From contig CAJQNG010000078.1 in assembly GCA_905479635.1 (NCBI GenBank), positions 1-37,549 of the forward strand: DNA of 37,549 nt, written 5' to 3'. The notes beneath the pieces are model-generated. The model did no database searches. It saw only the letters and a program-made list of their open reading frames with translations, and was not told the DNA's origin. Source of the DNA: an uncultured Boseongicola sp. (lineage in GTDB: Bacteria > Pseudomonadota > Alphaproteobacteria > Rhodobacterales > Rhodobacteraceae). How positions within the stretch are numbered: position 1 is the stretch's first letter; each line of letters begins with the position of its first letter. A program made the translations under genes and the position numbers. Below are positions 8,316-17,612 of this stretch, one piece after another.

Positions 8316-11036
8316 ATGGCGTTTCAGACAAGGCATCGTGACCCTCTTTTCGACAGTGATACCCAGGCAATAATTGAGCGCCGGGGCAAAGAGTTGATTG
8401 GATTGACCTTTTTAGGGTTGGCGCTTTTGGTGGCATTGATGCTTGGGTCGTATTCGCCTGATGATCCGAACTGGCTGAATGCTACGGACGCGCCCGCGCG
8501 CAATATTCTGGGACCTTTCGGAGCGGCAATTGCCTCGCCGCTTTATGTGATCGCAGGCTATGGCAGTTGGGCTATCGCCGCTATTCTTGGCGTTTGGGGG
8601 CTGCGGTTCCTTTTTCACTACGGCGAAGAGCGCGCGATGGCGCGACTGATTTTTGCGCCGATTGGCGTGGCTTTGGTGGCGATCTATGCATCGACCCATC
8701 TGCCCGGCGCAGACTGGACCCATTCGTTTGGACTGGGCGGTTTGTTCGGCGATACGATTTTGGGGGCGATTCTTGGCGTCCTGCCTGTGGCGCCGGGGAC
8801 CGGTCTAAAGGCTATGGCGTTAGTCCTTTTTGTGGGCGCCATTGCAATGAGCGGCTTTGTGCTTGGCTTTACGCGCGATGAACTATGGGCCTACGCACGT
8901 TACCTTTTGGGCGGTGCTATCCTTCTTTATGCAACGGCGATGACGGCGTTGGGTCGTGGCGCAGTGGGAGGTCTTCGGATGGCTGCAGATGCACGGACCC
9001 GTGCCGCCGAGCGCCGTGCCGCCTCTGATGTCTTGCCGGAAGTTGACCATGGTGATGTCAGCCCGGCAGTATTGCGCGCGATCCGTGCTTACCGCGAAGG
9101 TGCGCCTACGCCTGCAAAACCGGGCTTGCTGGGGAACCTCCCGTCGCTTTTGAAGAAGAAAAAGCCTTCAGTTGAACCCGTAGCGCTACCTGAAACCACG
9201 CCGGACGGTCTAAGCGCGCGCGTCACACAAGCCGTGAATTCGCGTGTTCGCCGCCCAGATGGGCTTCGCGACGAGCCACCCCTTGTGGGAGGCGGGGTTC
9301 CGCGCACGGTGATGCTCGACGAATTCGGTGAGCTAGCGACCTATTCGGATGACCTGTCCGAACGCGAAATGCCCGAGCCCGAACTGGTAGTTACGCAAAA
9401 TGAGCCTGGTGGCGGATTTCAATCCTCGCGCCCTGTGGTTCAGCATAAGCCGGTCAAGGCGACCCCGTCAAAACGGGCAAAGGCGGAAGCGCAGCCCCAA
9501 TTGAACTTCGGGACCGCCGACAGCGAATTTGAAATCCCACCCTTGAGCCTCTTAAGCGATCCTTCCGAAATTGTGCGCCATCATCTGTCGGATGAGGCTT
9601 TGGAAGCGAACGCGCGGATGCTGGAAAGCGTTCTGGATGATTATGGGGTGAAGGGCGAAATCGTCAGTGTGCGCCCGGGACCGGTGGTGACGATGTACGA
9701 ACTTGAGCCCGCGCCGGGTTTGAAAGCGAGCCGGGTCATCGGCCTTGCTGACGATATTGCGCGTTCGATGTCCGCGCTTTCGGCCCGTGTTTCTACTGTT
9801 CCGGGGCGCACGGTGATCGGCATCGAACTGCCGAACGAAAACCGCGAAAAAGTAGTGCTTCGAGAATTGTTGTCTGGCCGCGATTATGGCGATGGAAGCC
9901 ACCGTTTGCCGCTTGCCCTGGGCAAGGATATCGGTGGAGATCCGGTGGTGGCAAACCTTGCGAAGATGCCTCACCTATTGATTGCGGGTACGACGGGATC
10001 GGGTAAATCGGTTGCGATCAATACGATGATCCTCAGCCTTCTCTACAAGCTGACGCCGGAAGAGTGCCGGATGATCATGATCGACCCGAAGATGTTGGAA
10101 CTGTCGGTCTATGACGGCATTCCACACCTGCTTTCCCCGGTTGTGACGGACCCCAAGAAGGCGGTTGTTGCGCTGAAATGGGTCGTCGGCGAGATGGAAG
10201 AACGCTATCGCAAGATGTCGAAAATGAACGTCCGCAATATCGAGGGCTTCAACGGCAAGGTGCGCGACGCGCTGAAAAAGGGCGAGATGTTCAGTCGCAC
10301 AGTGCAGACCGGGTTCGACGATCAAACCGGCGAACCGGTGTTCGAAACCGAAGAATTTGCCCCCGTAGCGCTGCCGTATATCGTGGTGATCGTAGATGAG
10401 ATGGCAGACCTGATGATGGTTGCCGGAAAGGAAATAGAGGCGTGTATTCAACGTCTTGCGCAGATGGCACGAGCGTCCGGTATCCACCTGATCATGGCCA
10501 CGCAGCGTCCATCGGTGGACGTCATAACCGGTACAATCAAAGCCAACTTCCCAACCCGGATATCGTTCCAGGTCACCTCCAAGATCGATAGCCGCACAAT
10601 CCTCGGCGAGATGGGTGCCGAGCAGCTGCTGGGTATGGGCGATATGCTTTATATGGCGGGCGGCGCGAAAATCACGCGGGTTCATGCACCGTTCGTGTCC
10701 GATCAGGAAGTGGAAGAGATCGTTAACCATCTGAAGAGCTTCGGGTCGCCGGAGTATGTCTCGGACGTTCAGGAAGGTCCTGACGAAGACGGCGAAAGCG
10801 AGATTGATCTGGTTCTCGGCCTTGGTGGGAACACCACCGGCGAGGACGCGCTTTACGATCAAGCGGTGCAGATCGTGATCAAGGATCGCAAATGTTCGAC
10901 GTCCTATATCCAGCGTAAACTTGCAATCGGCTACAACAAGGCCGCGCGCCTTGTTGAGCAGATGGAAGACAGCGGCTTGGTCAGTGCCGCGAACCATGTC
11001 GGCAAGCGCGAGATTCTGGTGCCGGAGCAATCATAG
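8316..11036 (+). CDS. ftsK: DNA translocase FtsK
   Basis: This 906-residue protein has the full FtsK architecture. There are four to five N-terminal membrane segments (about residues 25-210) anchoring it at the division septum, followed by a Pro/charged linker (about 220-400). The alpha/beta RecA-like motor has a Walker A motif in [20 protein letters not shown] and a Walker B motif in [19 protein letters not shown]. The C-terminal gamma winged-helix ([20 protein letters not shown] onward) reads KOPS sequences and activates XerCD. It pumps chromosome DNA during septum closure. AAGGAACAGG precedes the ATG. lolA follows on the same strand. Confidence 0.97.
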   Translation: MAFQTRHRDPLFDSDTQAIIERRGKELIGLTFLGLALLVALMLGSYSPDDPNWLNATDAPARNILGPFGAAIASPLYVIAGYGSWAIAAILGVWGLRFLFHYGEERAMARLIFAPIGVALVAIYASTHLPGADWTHSFGLGGLFGDTILGAILGVLPVAPGTGLKAMALVLFVGAIAMSGFVLGFTRDELWAYARYLLGGAILLYATAMTALGRGAVGGLRMAADARTRAAERRAASDVLPEVDHGDVSPAVLRAIRAYREGAPTPAKPGLLGNLPSLLKKKKPSVEPVALPETTPDGLSARVTQAVNSRVRRPDGLRDEPPLVGGGVPRTVMLDEFGELATYSDDLSEREMPEPELVVTQNEPGGGFQSSRPVVQHKPVKATPSKRAKAEAQPQLNFGTADSEFEIPPLSLLSDPSEIVRHHLSDEALEANARMLESVLDDYGVKGEIVSVRPGPVVTMYELEPAPGLKASRVIGLADDIARSMSALSARVSTVPGRTVIGIELPNENREKVVLRELLSGRDYGDGSHRLPLALGKDIGGDPVVANLAKMPHLLIAGTTGSGKSVAINTMILSLLYKLTPEECRMIMIDPKMLELSVYDGIPHLLSPVVTDPKKAVVALKWVVGEMEERYRKMSKMNVRNIEGFNGKVRDALKKGEMFSRTVQTGFDDQTGEPVFETEEFAPVALPYIVVIVDEMADLMMVAGKEIEACIQRLAQMARASGIHLIMATQRPSVDVITGTIKANFPTRISFQVTSKIDSRTILGEMGAEQLLGMGDMLYMAGGAKITRVHAPFVSDQEVEEIVNHLKSFGSPEYVSDVQEGPDEDGESEIDLVLGLGGNTTGEDALYDQAVQIVIKDRKCSTSYIQRKLAIGYNKAARLVEQMEDSGLVSAANHVGKREILVPEQS

Positions 11037-11047
11037 AAGCGGTTTGG

Positions 11048-11067
11048 CAGGGGCGTGATTTCCCCTG
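11048..11067 (+). terminator. Short hairpin after ftsK, weak terminator candidate
   Basis: A six-base perfect stem (CAGGGG/CCCCTG) closes an eight-base loop 12 bases after the ftsK stop. No T-run follows, so intrinsic termination is doubtful and it may simply be an RNA processing or pausing hairpin. Confidence 0.28.
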
Positions 11068-11149
11068 TCGAAGGCGTGATATTGCCTAGCAGTGGCGAAG
11101 TGGGCCTGATCCCCCTATATCGACTTCAAGCAGGCAAAAAGGGTATCTC

Positions 11150-11755
11150 ATGCACCGCAGAACATTCCTCGCGTCCAGCGCCGCATCCCTATTGGCCGCG
11201 GGCCCGGCGTTTGCCAACCGGCTTTCACTGAACGCGATTTCGGCTTATCTTAACAAGATTGAGACGGCGCAATCGCCGTTTACGCAGGTGAACGATAACG
11301 GCACGCTTGCCACTGGCACGCTTTATATTCGGCGTCCGGGGCGGATGCGGTTTGAATATGACCCCCCGACGGATTTACTGGTGATGGCTGGGGCCGGACA
11401 AGTCGGGATTTTCGATGGCAAGTCGAATGTCGGGACAGCCGAGCGATACCCCCTAAGTCGTACGCCGCTTAATCTGATACTGGAACGCAATGTCGATCTG
11501 GCTCGCCGGAACATGGTTGTGGGTCATGAGTTTGACGGGACGGCGACCATCGTTACAGCGCAAGACCCAGCGCATCCGGAGTATGGATCAATCGCGCTGA
11601 AATTCACCGAGGGCCCTGTCGAGTTGCGCCAATGGGTGATCCGCGACGCGCAGGGTGCAACAACAACGGTTATTTTGGGGCACCTCGCGCAAGGCGTGCC
11701 CATTCCGGCGCGACTGTTTGACATCAATCGCGAAGAGAAAAACCGGAAAGGCTAA
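11150..11755 (+). CDS. lolA: Outer-membrane lipoprotein carrier protein LolA
   Basis: This 201-residue protein has a signal peptide (MHRRTFLASSAASLLAAGPAFA; the twin Arg allows a Tat reading). The LolA core follows: a region around QSPFTQVNDNGTLATGTLYI, then RRPGRMRFEYDPPTDLLVMA, the most recognisable LolA block. It is a periplasmic shuttle that takes lipoproteins from LolCDE to the outer membrane. Its place directly after ftsK is the usual alphaproteobacterial arrangement. The ATG at 11150 is fixed by the signal peptide. Confidence 0.92.
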   Translation: MHRRTFLASSAASLLAAGPAFANRLSLNAISAYLNKIETAQSPFTQVNDNGTLATGTLYIRRPGRMRFEYDPPTDLLVMAGAGQVGIFDGKSNVGTAERYPLSRTPLNLILERNVDLARRNMVVGHEFDGTATIVTAQDPAHPEYGSIALKFTEGPVELRQWVIRDAQGATTTVILGHLAQGVPIPARLFDINREEKNRKG

Positions 11756-11762
11756 GGGCTTC

Positions 11763-12350
11763 TCACACCTTTTCGCAGGACCTGAGTTGCGCATCGTACA
11801 CCACGGCGCGAGATGCGACATCGTTTGACACTTTTAAAAGCCAACTTTTTGCCCTGTAACTACCACGGCGATAGCCGGTTCGCCCTTCGTGATAGGCAAG
11901 GTATTGGTTGCGCGTGTCAGACAGCGAGATGCCAAGTTCATCGCGTGATGCGTTAAAGTACCAGCCCATGAAATCGGTGGCGTCGTCAATGTCATCGCGC
12001 CGTGCACCCCAGCTTCCGCGCGCGCGCTTGTAGTCGCTCCACGTGCCATCCAAAGCCTGGCTATAGCCATAGGCCGACGACTGTCGTCCCATCGGGATCA
12101 CCCCAAGCGAATACTGCACGGGCGTGCGCGCGTTGCCGATGAATTTGGATTCCTGGTAGATCGTTGCCATCTGAACAGCAACTGGGACGCCCCAACGGCG
12201 TTCAGTTCGCTTCATCGCGGACAAGTATGCCGGACGTTCGTTCACGATGGAACAGGCGTTCTCTAGGTTTCTGGGCGCCGAATATTTATTGCCACCGCCG
12301 CAAGCTGCGACGAACAATAGTAATGCCAGGGCGCGAAGGGGTCTGCTCAT
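11763..12350 (-). CDS. SLT-type (lytic transglycosylase-like) lipoprotein
   Basis: This 195-residue lipoprotein has the signal peptide MSRPLRALALLLFVAAC, in which VAAC is the lipobox and the Cys is followed by a Gly-rich spacer. The mature part has the lysozyme-like SLT layout: a helix with WGVPVAVQMATIYQESKF, where the Glu of YQES is the expected catalytic acid, then SSAYGYSQALDGTW and a C-terminal YLAYHEGRTGYRRGSY. It probably cleaves or binds peptidoglycan from the outer membrane. The ATG at 12350 is preferred over the one at 12365 because the signal peptide begins there. It is convergent with lolA. Confidence 0.85.
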   Translation of the reverse strand: MSRPLRALALLLFVAACGGGNKYSAPRNLENACSIVNERPAYLSAMKRTERRWGVPVAVQMATIYQESKFIGNARTPVQYSLGVIPMGRQSSAYGYSQALDGTWSDYKRARGSWGARRDDIDDATDFMGWYFNASRDELGISLSDTRNQYLAYHEGRTGYRRGSYRAKSWLLKVSNDVASRAVVYDAQLRSCEKV

Positions 12351-12427
12351 ACCTAACTCGCTCATTTTATTATTTTGAGGTATTTTACCCGATTTTCTGC
12401 GTTGTGAAAACCAAGAATGTGGGGGAG

Positions 12428-13309
12428 CTAGATAACGAAAGCGAGGATCAGCGGCAAAAAGCCCACGCTCATCAACGTTGAGACAACCACAAGGCCCGCT
12501 ACAGAATCAGCATCAGCCCCATATTTTTCCGCCAAAAGATACGAGGTCACGGCTACGGGGGTGGCAACCTGCAGTACAAGAACGGCGAATGCGACGTCAT
12601 TTAGCTGAAACCAAAGTCCAATGGGCCAGGCGACCGCGACACATATCACGACCTTTAGGGCGGACAACCAAACCATCCGCGCGATGTCGCTGGGGCTTAG
12701 GCGGGCGAGTGCTACACCTAAGGTGATAAGCATCAAAGGAATGCCGAGTTGCCCAATCAACGACAATGTATTCGTTATAACCGTTGGTGTTTCCCATTCC
12801 ATCCAAAGAAAAAGTCCGCCTGCGAGACTTGCTGCGACCAATGGTTCCTTGAGGGAAGAAAGCGGGTTTCCGCCACCGGACACAAGCCAAATGCCAAAAG
12901 TGAAAGAGATGATCGCCATAACAGCGAAGACGACAACGGCATATCCGAGGCCCAGATCCCCAAAAGCAAACAGCGCCAGTGGCAGCCCGAGGTTGCCTGT
13001 GTTTCCAAATGAGAGCGGGGCAAGGAAGGTTTGACGGTCCAACTTGAAAGCAAGTGTAACCGCGAAAAATACCACAATAACAATTGCATAGGCCGCAAGG
13101 GTCGCTGTCGCTATTGCTGTCAGTGCCTCGTTTTCAATGTCGGCTTGCATAAGCGTAACGAAGATCAGGCAAGGCACCCCAAGGGTCATTGCCAGTTTGG
13201 TCACGAAGTCGAGCCGATACTCGTAGCCAAGCCTCACCCAGGCAAACCCGAGGGCCGCCAAAAGGAACACAGGTGCGACGATTTCCACCACTGTCAGGAT
13301 GACGTTCAC
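12428..13309 (-). CDS. AEC family transporter (auxin efflux carrier-like permease)
   Basis: This 293-residue, highly hydrophobic protein has about ten membrane segments in two five-helix halves. The first half shows SFGNTGNLGLPLALFAFGDL, the conserved N-box of AEC permeases; the C-terminal half has ATPVAVTSYLLAEKYGADAD. It is expected in the inner membrane exporting or importing small carboxylates or similar solutes; the substrate is unknown. The start is a GTG at 13309 with AAAGGGA upstream. It is divergent from hspQ, 79 bases away. Confidence 0.9.
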   Translation of the reverse strand: MNVILTVVEIVAPVFLLAALGFAWVRLGYEYRLDFVTKLAMTLGVPCLIFVTLMQADIENEALTAIATATLAAYAIVIVVFFAVTLAFKLDRQTFLAPLSFGNTGNLGLPLALFAFGDLGLGYAVVVFAVMAIISFTFGIWLVSGGGNPLSSLKEPLVAASLAGGLFLWMEWETPTVITNTLSLIGQLGIPLMLITLGVALARLSPSDIARMVWLSALKVVICVAVAWPIGLWFQLNDVAFAVLVLQVATPVAVTSYLLAEKYGADADSVAGLVVVSTLMSVGFLPLILAFVI

Positions 13310-13388
13310 AGTCTGTTTCCCTTTAAGTCTACCAATTTATTCGACATGAGCCTTCGCTAAGATTAATACATAGGTAGGGGGTTTTGTT

Positions 13389-13715
13389 ATGTTCAAAACG
13401 CGTGCGAAATACGCATTGGGCCAAGTTGTTCGCCATCGCAAGCATCCGTTTCGCGGTGTGGTTTTTGATGTTGATGCAATGTTCTCAAATTCTGACGAAT
13501 GGTACGAGGCTATCCCGGAAGAAAGCCGGCCTGAAAAAGAGCAGCCGTTTTACCATCTTCTGGCTGAAAACGACCAAAGCTACTACGTGGCCTATGTGTC
13601 GGAACAAAACCTTATCGCCGATTATTCGGGCGAACCCGTTGACCATCCCGACCTGCCTGAATTCTTTGGCGACTTTGACGACGGTCACTATCCTATGTAC
13701 TTTCAGTTGAATTAA
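13389..13715 (+). CDS. hspQ: Heat shock protein HspQ
   Basis: This 108-residue protein matches the HspQ/YccV family across its length. It contains KYALGQVVRHRKHPFRGVVF near the start, SDEWYEAIP in the middle and PFYHLLAENDQSYYVAYVSE, then a short acidic tail typical of the alphaproteobacterial form. HspQ binds hemimethylated DNA in vitro in enterobacteria and acts as a specificity enhancer of Lon protease. It is a single-gene unit. A GGTAGGGGG ribosome site precedes the ATG. No clear heat-shock promoter is visible in the 79-base gap upstream. Confidence 0.93.
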   Translation: MFKTRAKYALGQVVRHRKHPFRGVVFDVDAMFSNSDEWYEAIPEESRPEKEQPFYHLLAENDQSYYVAYVSEQNLIADYSGEPVDHPDLPEFFGDFDDGHYPMYFQLN

Positions 13716-13728
13716 GCGCAACGCCGGA

Positions 13729-15309
13729 TCAATAGCCAATCGCAATCCCATCCTTTCGCGGATCAGACCCGCCGATCAATGTGCCCGATGCGTGGTCAAT
13801 CCGGATGGCTTGCGCGCCGCCAATAGGTTCGTTTTTCTCCACCAGATTGTGCCCAAGTTCACTTAGTCCTTGGCGCGTTGCCGCCGACAAGTTGCGCTCA
13901 ATCCGCAATCCGTAGGTCTCAGGGAATACGCGCGGTGCATCAATCGCGGCCTGCGGGTCCATCCCGAAGTCGACGATATTTGAGACCATATGGGCGTGAC
14001 CGGTTGCCTGATACTGCCCGCCCATCACGCCAAACGTCATATCAATAAGCCCATCTTTACGGGTCATACCGGGCAGGATCGTATGCATGGGGCGTTTGCC
14101 GGGTCCAATTTCGTTTGGGTGTCCGGGGATAAGGTTAAAGCCGCTGCCTCGGTTGTGAAGCAAGATGCCGAACCGGTTGCTGGCAACACCCGATCCGAAG
14201 CTTGCGAAAATTGAGTAGATCAAGCTGACGGCCATGCCGTCACGATCCACAACGGTGATCAGGACAGTGTCTTTATGCACTGCCTCGCTGATGGGTGTCG
14301 GATCTGCAATCGCCTTTGATGGATCAATAAGTGCTGCGAGCGATTTGGCCGTGGCGGGGTCAAGCATGTGGTTTAGACGGCTCATATGGTCGGGATCGGC
14401 AAGAAACCGGTTGCGCGTATTGTAGGCAAGTTTGGTGGCTTCGGTTTCAAGATGCAGCCGCTCCGTCCCGGCTGGGTCCATTGAGGCAATATCGAATTCT
14501 GCAAGGATGTGTGCCAAAAGAATGGCCGTGGCACCTTGCCCGTTGGGTGGATTTTCAACCAGATCAGTGCCGCGATAGTGGCCAACGACGGGGGCGTCCC
14601 ATGTCGCTTGGGTCGAAGCAAAATCGTCGATCCTGTGGGGTGCCCCAATTGCCTTAAGGGAGGAGAGCATGTCATCTGCGACCTCGCCGTCATAGAAGGC
14701 GTCTCTTCCGTGCCGAGCAATCCGGCGCAGCACTTCGGCTTGTCCCGGCAGTGCCAGACGCTCGCCCAAAGCGAACGGTCGATCTGCAGTCAAATAGTGC
14801 TTCTTGCCGCTCGCCGCGAGATTGCCCGCAAGTGACGCGATGTCGAAAGCAACTCGCGGCGCGACCGGAATGCCGTCCTCGAAGTAATGGATCGCGGGAG
14901 CGAGAATGCGGTCTAGCCCGAGGCGGCCATGCGTTTCGGAGATCTTACAGAATGCATCAACTGCACCTGGCACTGTGATCGAGGCCGGGTGGCCAGCGGC
15001 GATCTCAGACAGTCCCTGCGAGCGCAGCTGATCAGAAGAAGTGTCTTTGGGCGCGCGACCCGAGCCATTCACCGCTATAATATCTTCGTTGCCGGCTGGT
15101 TTGATAAGAGCAAAACAATCGCCGCCGAGCCCGGTCATGTGCGGCTCGCAGCCGCCGAGCAAAACAGCGCCCGCGATGGCGGCATCGGCTGCATTTCCAC
15201 CCTCACGTAAGATCGTAAGTGCTTCAGCGGCGGCAAGCGGGTGAGACGTCGCGACCATTCCGTTTGTGGCATAGACGGCCGAGCGCCCGGGTTTGTGGAA
15301 ATTTCGCAT
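13729..15309 (-). CDS. Gamma-glutamyltransferase-like Ntn hydrolase
   Basis: This 526-residue protein has the Ggt fold order: LREGGNAADAAIAGAVLLG and GLGGDCFALI at the N-terminus, then the presumed autoprocessing site where TVLITVVDRDGMAVSLIYSI begins. The leading Thr lines up with the Thr nucleophile of the usual TTHxSVVD motif. The C-terminal PMHTILPGM and FGVMGGQYQ blocks also fit. It has no signal peptide, so it is cytoplasmic, unlike classical periplasmic Ggt; a role on a different gamma-glutamyl or amide substrate (for example oxamate amidohydrolase-like) is possible. GGCGGGG lies upstream of the ATG at 15309. It is convergent with hspQ, 13 bases apart. Confidence 0.87.
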   Translation of the reverse strand: MRNFHKPGRSAVYATNGMVATSHPLAAAEALTILREGGNAADAAIAGAVLLGGCEPHMTGLGGDCFALIKPAGNEDIIAVNGSGRAPKDTSSDQLRSQGLSEIAAGHPASITVPGAVDAFCKISETHGRLGLDRILAPAIHYFEDGIPVAPRVAFDIASLAGNLAASGKKHYLTADRPFALGERLALPGQAEVLRRIARHGRDAFYDGEVADDMLSSLKAIGAPHRIDDFASTQATWDAPVVGHYRGTDLVENPPNGQGATAILLAHILAEFDIASMDPAGTERLHLETEATKLAYNTRNRFLADPDHMSRLNHMLDPATAKSLAALIDPSKAIADPTPISEAVHKDTVLITVVDRDGMAVSLIYSIFASFGSGVASNRFGILLHNRGSGFNLIPGHPNEIGPGKRPMHTILPGMTRKDGLIDMTFGVMGGQYQATGHAHMVSNIVDFGMDPQAAIDAPRVFPETYGLRIERNLSAATRQGLSELGHNLVEKNEPIGGAQAIRIDHASGTLIGGSDPRKDGIAIGY

Positions 15310-15548
15310 TCTGCCCCGCCTGTTGGATTTTGAGGCACTCTAACGGGACACTCAGTGAAGGCAATTCGGCTTATTGGTGTGTTGGCAAGTCGCCCAAAAC
15401 TCCTCGACGCCACACACTGGGTGGGGGCTGTGATACCGCGGCGCCGAGGGAAGCTTTTTAGGCTACTTTATTTGCATGACTTGCTCTCGCGGCATCAATG
15501 AGGTCAAAATGTGGCGAGAAATCGGCGCCATTGAGTGTCGGGCATTAA
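15310..15548. other. Non-coding gap, no feature recognised
   Basis: This 239-base gap lies between the start of the Ggt-like gene and the 3' end of the broken anti-sigma gene. It must hold the promoter of the former, but no convincing -35/-10 pair, hairpin or repeat was seen. No long frame on either strand looks protein-like. Confidence 0.4.
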
Positions 15549-16072
15549 TTAAAAGGCGCTTCCAATCGAGTGTTTTGAAAGATGGTAGAAGCTTGGCTGT
15601 GGCGCGCCTATTGCCATTCGGAAAATCAGAAAGCGGTCTCCGTTTTTGCGATCATAGACGAAGTCTTTTGCAGGTTCTCTGATATGGAACCACCCAAATC
15701 CGCCTTTTGGTAGATCATTGTTTGGTTGGAGGTCGGTTGGGTGCTGCCCGAGCAGTGCATGTCCGTTGGGCATTGGCTTCGCGCTGTTGCGAATTTCCAC
15801 CGAAAGCTCTGCGCGGCCGTGGCGCACCACAAGCTTTACATCCCCCGGCGCGCCGTCAGGGGAGGCGTGTTCAACCACGTTTTTTAGCGCTTCCTGCAGA
15901 GGGATCTTGCCACATCCGAAAGGCCAAGCGGGTCGAGCAACGACATTGCGATCTCAATTCCAAGCCGACCGTTCTCGAACCTTGCGCGAAATGGCGTTCG
16001 GGCCAAAACACCACCCGCGGCCGTCGAAGGTGGGTCGGCCCGGACGTGGTTCATTGCAGCATCACGGGGCAT
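15549..16072 (-). pseudogene. Broken anti-sigma factor (RsbW/SpoIIAB-like HATPase)
   Basis: Two frames together give one ATP-binding serine-kinase-type anti-sigma protein. The upstream frame has FRARFENGRLGIEIAMSLLD and continues to DPLGLSDVARSLC before a stop at 15884-15886. The downstream frame holds the N-box (LQEALKNVVEHASPDGAPGD), the linker NDLPKGGFGWFHIREPAKDF and the final strand DRKNGDRFLIFRMAIGAP. A one-base shift near 15905-15920 separates them. Such proteins bind and inhibit a sigma factor and phosphorylate a STAS antagonist; a broken STAS gene lies immediately upstream on the same strand. The start is uncertain (ATG 16072 or 16054). Confidence 0.72.
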
Positions 16073-16405
16073 CGGCAGGTTTCCTGCGGCGTCTCTTGGA
16101 GAGTTTTGTAAATCCGAGAGACTGAATCCATACGGGTCATTCGAAAGACCTTATCGACCCACGGACTAAGCCCGACCAAATCCATGCGACGACCCCGACC
16201 AAGCTGATATGCTACCAACACCAGCGCCAAGACCGCTGGAATCAACAGAATTGACCGCCGAGAGGTCGACAACGACGCGCCCCGTTGCACGCGTGGTCAA
16301 GTCCTTCATCATATCTTTGATCCGCACCGCGACAGCAGTATCACTGCGATGTTCATTCACGGTGATCCTAAGTATTGTAGTCTAAACTGTCCTCGTCATT
16401 TCCAT
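16051..16405 (-). pseudogene. Broken STAS-domain anti-sigma factor antagonist
   Basis: A good ribosome site (AGGAAGGA) precedes the ATG at 16403-16405. The frame then meets a TAG after seven codons (16382-16384) and continues as LRITVNEHRSDTAVAVRIKD. The STAS core follows, with the phospho-acceptor region DLSAVNSVDSSGLGA in which the Ser pair before Gly-Leu-Gly is the expected phosphorylation site. Near 16205-16215 the frame shifts by one base to LGRGRRMDLVGLSPWVDKVF and RMTRMDSVSRIYKTLQET. A premature stop and a frameshift mean no functional product. It is paired with the broken anti-sigma kinase downstream; together they are a lost partner-switching module. Confidence 0.72.
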
Positions 16406-16500
16406 TGGTTCCTTCCTCGCCAGGAGGGGTTCCCTATGTCCTAGACGCAATGGGTTACCATTCTGTAAGTAGGCTTCAGACAATTTGAGGCGTATTCTAA

Positions 16501-16992
16501 ATGACCGACGCTGTCCCCTCAGGTCACCCTAAAGAAAGCCCGAAAATGGGATACGAAGAGTTAACCCAGCGGATTGCTGCACTAAGTGCAGGTGAGACCG
16601 ACGTCATTGCGCTTATGGCGACTTTGGCGTGCGAGGTTCACCACGCGGATGCGCGATTTGATTGGACTGGTTTTTATCGCGTCGTTGCGCCGGAACTTCT
16701 TAAGATCGGCCCTTATCAAGGCGGTCACGGATGCCTCGAAATTCCCTTTGGCAGGGGAGTTTGCGGTGCAGCCGCGCGTACTTTGAAGGCGCAGATTGTT
16801 GCGGATGTGGATACGTTTCCAGGGCATATCGCATGCGCTAGTACGACCAGATCTGAGTTGGTGCTGCCGGTTCTCAATCGGTCAGGCGCGTTGATTGCGG
16901 TCTTTGACATTGATAGCAATCTGCCTAACGCCTTCACCGAAGCCGACGCGGCGGCCCTGAAGTTGATCCTTAATGCAACGTTCGCGCGATGA
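16501..16992 (+). CDS. msrC: Free methionine-(R)-sulfoxide reductase (GAF domain)
   Basis: This 163-residue single GAF-domain protein has the fRMsr cysteine pattern: one Cys in FGRGVCGAAARTL and another in PGHIACASTTRSELVLPVL. A third in the loop GGHGCLEIPFGRG completes the expected trio. DWTGFYRVVAPELLKIGPYQ and the final AVFDIDSNLPNAFTEADAA are also typical. It repairs free methionine-R-sulfoxide in the cytoplasm using thioredoxin. The ATG at 16501 is used; the ATG at 16546 (MGYEELTQRIAAL) matches the usual family start more closely and may be the true one. The stop overlaps the next gene (ATGA). Confidence 0.88.
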   Translation: MTDAVPSGHPKESPKMGYEELTQRIAALSAGETDVIALMATLACEVHHADARFDWTGFYRVVAPELLKIGPYQGGHGCLEIPFGRGVCGAAARTLKAQIVADVDTFPGHIACASTTRSELVLPVLNRSGALIAVFDIDSNLPNAFTEADAAALKLILNATFAR

Positions 16993-17612
16993 GCTTTGGC
17001 GGCTGGCTGGTTTTCGCCAGCTTTTGGGTGGTTTTCGTGACAACACCGGGTCCGAATGCCGTGAATTGTATTCAAAATGGCATGACATTCGGATTCCGAA
17101 AAGCGCTATGGGGTGTGCTGGCAATCCTGACGCAGGCTTCGCTGTTTTTGAGCCTTTCGGCCATCGGTGTGACGGCTCTTATCGCGGCGTCGCCTGATGT
17201 GTTCTGGGTCGTGCGGATGGCGGGTGCGTTGGTTTTGGTCTGGTTGGGTATTCGCACGTGGCGCAATGCCACAACGCCGCCGAAACTCGCGAATACCTCT
17301 GCGGGATCAATTTTTGGCAATGCCTTCATGATCGCAACGATCAATGCGAAATCCATTTCGGGCTATGTTGCTGCCTTTTCGCAGTTTGTTGAACCCGGTG
17401 TTCCCACTGGCACATTAATGTATTGGATATTTCCAACCGCCTTGGTCATTACGACCGCAAGCTATTCGGGATATACAGCTATTGGCGTTGCGCTTGGGCG
17501 CGCGGCCTTGGGTGCGGTGTTCAATGTGTATTTTCGGCGCGGGATGGCGGTTCTTTTTGTGATCTACGGCGTGCTACTTGGGGTTTGGGGTCAACAGATG
17601 AGTGTTTCATGA
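16989..17612 (+). CDS. LysE/RhtB family amino-acid exporter
   Basis: This 207-residue inner-membrane protein has about six membrane segments. The family N-terminal signature is intact: a hydrophobic first helix leading into VTTPGPNAVNCIQNGMTFGF, then RKALWGVLAILTQASLFLSL. LVWLGIRTWRNA closes the third helix. Such proteins export amino acids or their derivatives. It overlaps msrC by four bases (ATGA), so the two are co-translated; the broken GFA-type gene overlaps its end in the same way. A second LysE-type gene in this window (34661-35165) is a pseudogene. Confidence 0.9.
   Translation: MSFGGWLVFASFWVVFVTTPGPNAVNCIQNGMTFGFRKALWGVLAILTQASLFLSLSAIGVTALIAASPDVFWVVRMAGALVLVWLGIRTWRNATTPPKLANTSAGSIFGNAFMIATINAKSISGYVAAFSQFVEPGVPTGTLMYWIFPTALVITTASYSGYTAIGVALGRAALGAVFNVYFRRGMAVLFVIYGVLLGVWGQQMSVS

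Noticed and set aside
9975-11030. Long open frame (351 codons) on the minus strand opposite ftsK.
   Set aside because: It lies wholly antisense to the highly conserved FtsK motor; the product has no recognisable motif and no ribosome site. It reflects the codon bias of ftsK.
13310-13388. Heat-shock promoter before hspQ.
   Set aside because: No CTTG...CCCCAT-like pair was found with correct spacing; only a weak sigma-70-like arrangement is visible.
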